Assembly (NCBI GenBank): GCA_977006965.1
Contig: OZ345358.1
Coordinates: forward strand, 558,001-622,000
Source: Phymatolithon calcareum
Lineage: Eukaryota; Rhodophyta; Florideophyceae; Hapalidiales
DNA length: 64,000 nucleotides
Reading direction: 5' to 3'
Part shown: positions 62,214 through 64,000 of the stretch, piece by piece
Position numbering within the stretch: position 1 is the stretch's first letter
Layout of the letters: the number at the start of each line of letters is the position of its first letter
Notes under the pieces: model-generated
What the model was told of the DNA's origin: nothing
What the model saw: the letters and a program-made list of their open reading frames with translations, nothing else
Databases searched by the model: none
Made by a program: the position numbers and the translations under genes

Positions 62214-64000
62214 TCAAGGAAGAGTATTGATTTTCCGGAGGGACATCGAATCCAAGGTCGACTTTTTTTGCAATATGTTCTGCTTGATCATGCGACGAAG
62301 ATTATCGGCATTGCTGAAGACACTGTCTGGAAACGGTTTCTTCTGCGCTAAATAGTATACGAATCCGCAAACGAACGCTCCACAGTCATCACCTCCAACC
62401 TGCTGTGGACAAACTTCTTCTGAAGCCTTTAGCGTCCATTTCTCTGGCCAATTGGTCAGATGCATCCTTTTTTTCAAATATGTCGCCCATTACGAAAGTA
62501 AACCCGTCAGTTCTTCATACCCAGAAAGCCCGCTTTTCAAGTTCGACCTGCCATAACCAGTCTTGGAATTGTACACCTTCACCAAGCCGCTCTGCTTGTC
62601 CAACTCAACTAAATACCAGTGTGATGATTTGTTCATAGGGATCAGAATAGAGTTGCATAGTTCGAGAGTGCTGGATTGTACCCACCTTACAAGATGATCA
62701 AAGCCATCTGTTCCATCTCTTCCCAAAATTGTGAAAAAGTGCGTACTTAGCGCCACAACGTGCTCGAAATATTGCGAGCATGCCATTAAGGCAAACGCGT
62801 TGACAATGTTGTCATTAACCCAGTGATGTGGACGAAGAGACCGCATGTCTTGTCTTGAAACTGGAATAGTATAGCACGTAACAACATGACGGCTTGGTTT
62901 TCTCGTAATCTCAGAGTCGGAATCGGAGTCGGAATCGTAATGTGCGTTATCTTCAAGTTTCCTGGTTTTACCAGGCAATTGGGAAGAAACCACAAAGATT
63001 TCGTTCAAAAAGCTACGTTTCGTTCCCGAATCTGAGCTGGTCGGTAGGAATATGGCATCAGACTCCCTTGGACTAACGCTCATTGCTTCACCTCTGTCCA
63101 GTGTGTCTAGGTAATTCTCATGAATTTCAAATCCGTGCCTTCGAAGAGCCCACAACAACACATTTCGAGTACCCTTTTCTCTTCGAAGCCACTCCGACAA
63201 AATCGCTCGACACAAAGGCCGCCCGCGAACTGATCGCGCGGCTCTAACGTCAGGAATAATGCCACCGCAGAGCTTGGTGAATTGATAAGGCACTTTACCC
63301 ATCTTGAATCGTATGTTTTTGCTTCTCTGTAACCAGATAGGAGTCCAGACTTTGTACGAAATTGGACCGGAGATCAATTTGAGCTCGTCCCTCGCATAGC
63401 AATGCAATGTGCGAAAAAAAGACCATACGCGTTCGGAAGCTGATTGCGTCCCTGCCGTTCTTCTAGCTTTTTCACTAGAAACGTGTCGCAATGAATGTCT
63501 TCGTCCCCTCTAAGGTCGATGAATTCTTCTTCGGTGTCATCTGGATCATAAAACGTCTTTCCACTAAACCATTCTGGAAGCGATTTAGGACGCACGCGGT
63601 TGACATCATGGTCATTTTCAGGCCCGTTCGGAGTCAATGTGATTCTATTGGCTTTTTGAGGCATCTTGGAGGACGTAATAGACTGGGACGTGAGATACTC
63701 CGCGCTTGAGCAAAGCTCAGCTAACATTTTCGCAACGGGAGAATCCTGATTTCCCTCGTCAATCAACGGAAATAGAATAGTCGGGGAGAAAATTGGCAGG
63801 ATGACAACGTCCTGATTCATCTTTGATTCGTCAATGTGGGGTACAACCGCAGCATTTCGCAAGTCCGAAGGTCTGGGGTGCGGCTCGATAATGAAGTGGA
63901 CGCGGCATCCGGATCCAAGAGCAATTTGAAGGTTCTGAATTTCCCTGTACGCACGATACAAAACTTCTTTGTGTGATGAAATTTCCGGATAGTTGAGGCA
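62214..64000 (-). pseudogene. Ulp1/SENP-type cysteine protease gene, broken, partial
   Basis: The C-terminal half has the Ulp1 (C48) fold: HHWVNDNIVNAFALMA, SHWYLVELDKQSGLVKVYNS and, after a stop, PQQVGGDDCGAFVCGFVYYL with the catalytic Cys and the Gln of the oxyanion hole. A TAA at 62490-62492 lies between the His and Cys blocks in the same frame. The usual Asp after His (Y-D-S) is Asn (VYNS). Upstream, frames 63491-62490 and 63961-63374 overlap in different registers, so at least one frameshift lies between about 63370 and 63490. The gene stays open to the window edge. SUMO or ubiquitin-like processing is the family role. Such domains also occur in transposon ORFs. Confidence 0.75.

Noticed and set aside
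1-64000. CRISPR arrays, bacterial operons, phage or defence systems
   Set aside because: No regularly spaced repeats with unique spacers and no prokaryotic gene organisation; introns and poly(A) retroposons show eukaryotic DNA.

Overview
This is a nuclear window from a eukaryote. The evidence is two GT-AG introns (125 bp and 97 bp), long intronless host genes, poly(A)-tailed retroposons with target-site duplications, and many transposable elements. A few compact, intron-poor genes sit in islands separated by nested, mostly dead mobile elements. A peroxisomal citrate synthase, a serpin, an FkbM methyltransferase and a possibly plastid-targeted P450 occur together. This would fit a marine alga, and a florideophyte red alga of the Chondrus type is my best guess; that is inference, not proof.

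Layout. 1-2.7 kb: two adjacent LINE remnants on the minus strand. 4.5-8.4 kb: a convergent pair, a GPI mannosyltransferase 4-like GT22 enzyme (+) and a two-exon citrate synthase ending in AKL (-). 9.7-10.7 kb: a small Ser/Pro-rich coiled-coil protein and a truncated secreted ORF. 10.6-15.5 kb: nested LINE insertions, a short retroposon unit present twice, and a foldback structure. 15.7-19.9 kb: a divergent pair of paralogous 435-residue membrane proteins of unknown function with perfect palindromes between them. 22.2-31.6 kb: a complete but inactivated Ty3/gypsy LTR retrotransposon (minus) with 413-bp LTRs, a 5-bp target duplication and an extra antisense ORF. 31.7-35.4 kb: LINE endonuclease and gypsy pol remnants. 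35.9-41.0 kb: a 5.1-kb hAT transposon with an 8-bp target duplication, inserted in a LINE-type tail and filled with satellites and palindromes. 42.3-45.6 kb: host island with a serpin (-) and an FkbM methyltransferase (+).

46.3-60.8 kb: a direct segmental duplication carrying a DUF2332 gene or fragment (+) convergent with a cytochrome P450 gene (-). Each copy acts as an empty site for insertions in the other. Copy 1 gained two LINE tails; copy 2 gained a 357-bp hAT-like MITE. Between the copies lie two copies of a terminal-inverted-repeat element with a shared ORF that I do not recognise as a standard family. 62.2-64.0 kb: a broken Ulp1/SENP-type cysteine protease gene running off the window.

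Two dispersed retroposon families organise much of the accessory DNA. Family A ends in AATAAA plus a poly(A) tail, is variably 5'-truncated and makes 13-15 bp target duplications. Family B ends in a CATATCCCC-like 3' end without a poly(A) tail. No CRISPR, bacterial operon, rRNA or convincing tRNA is present.
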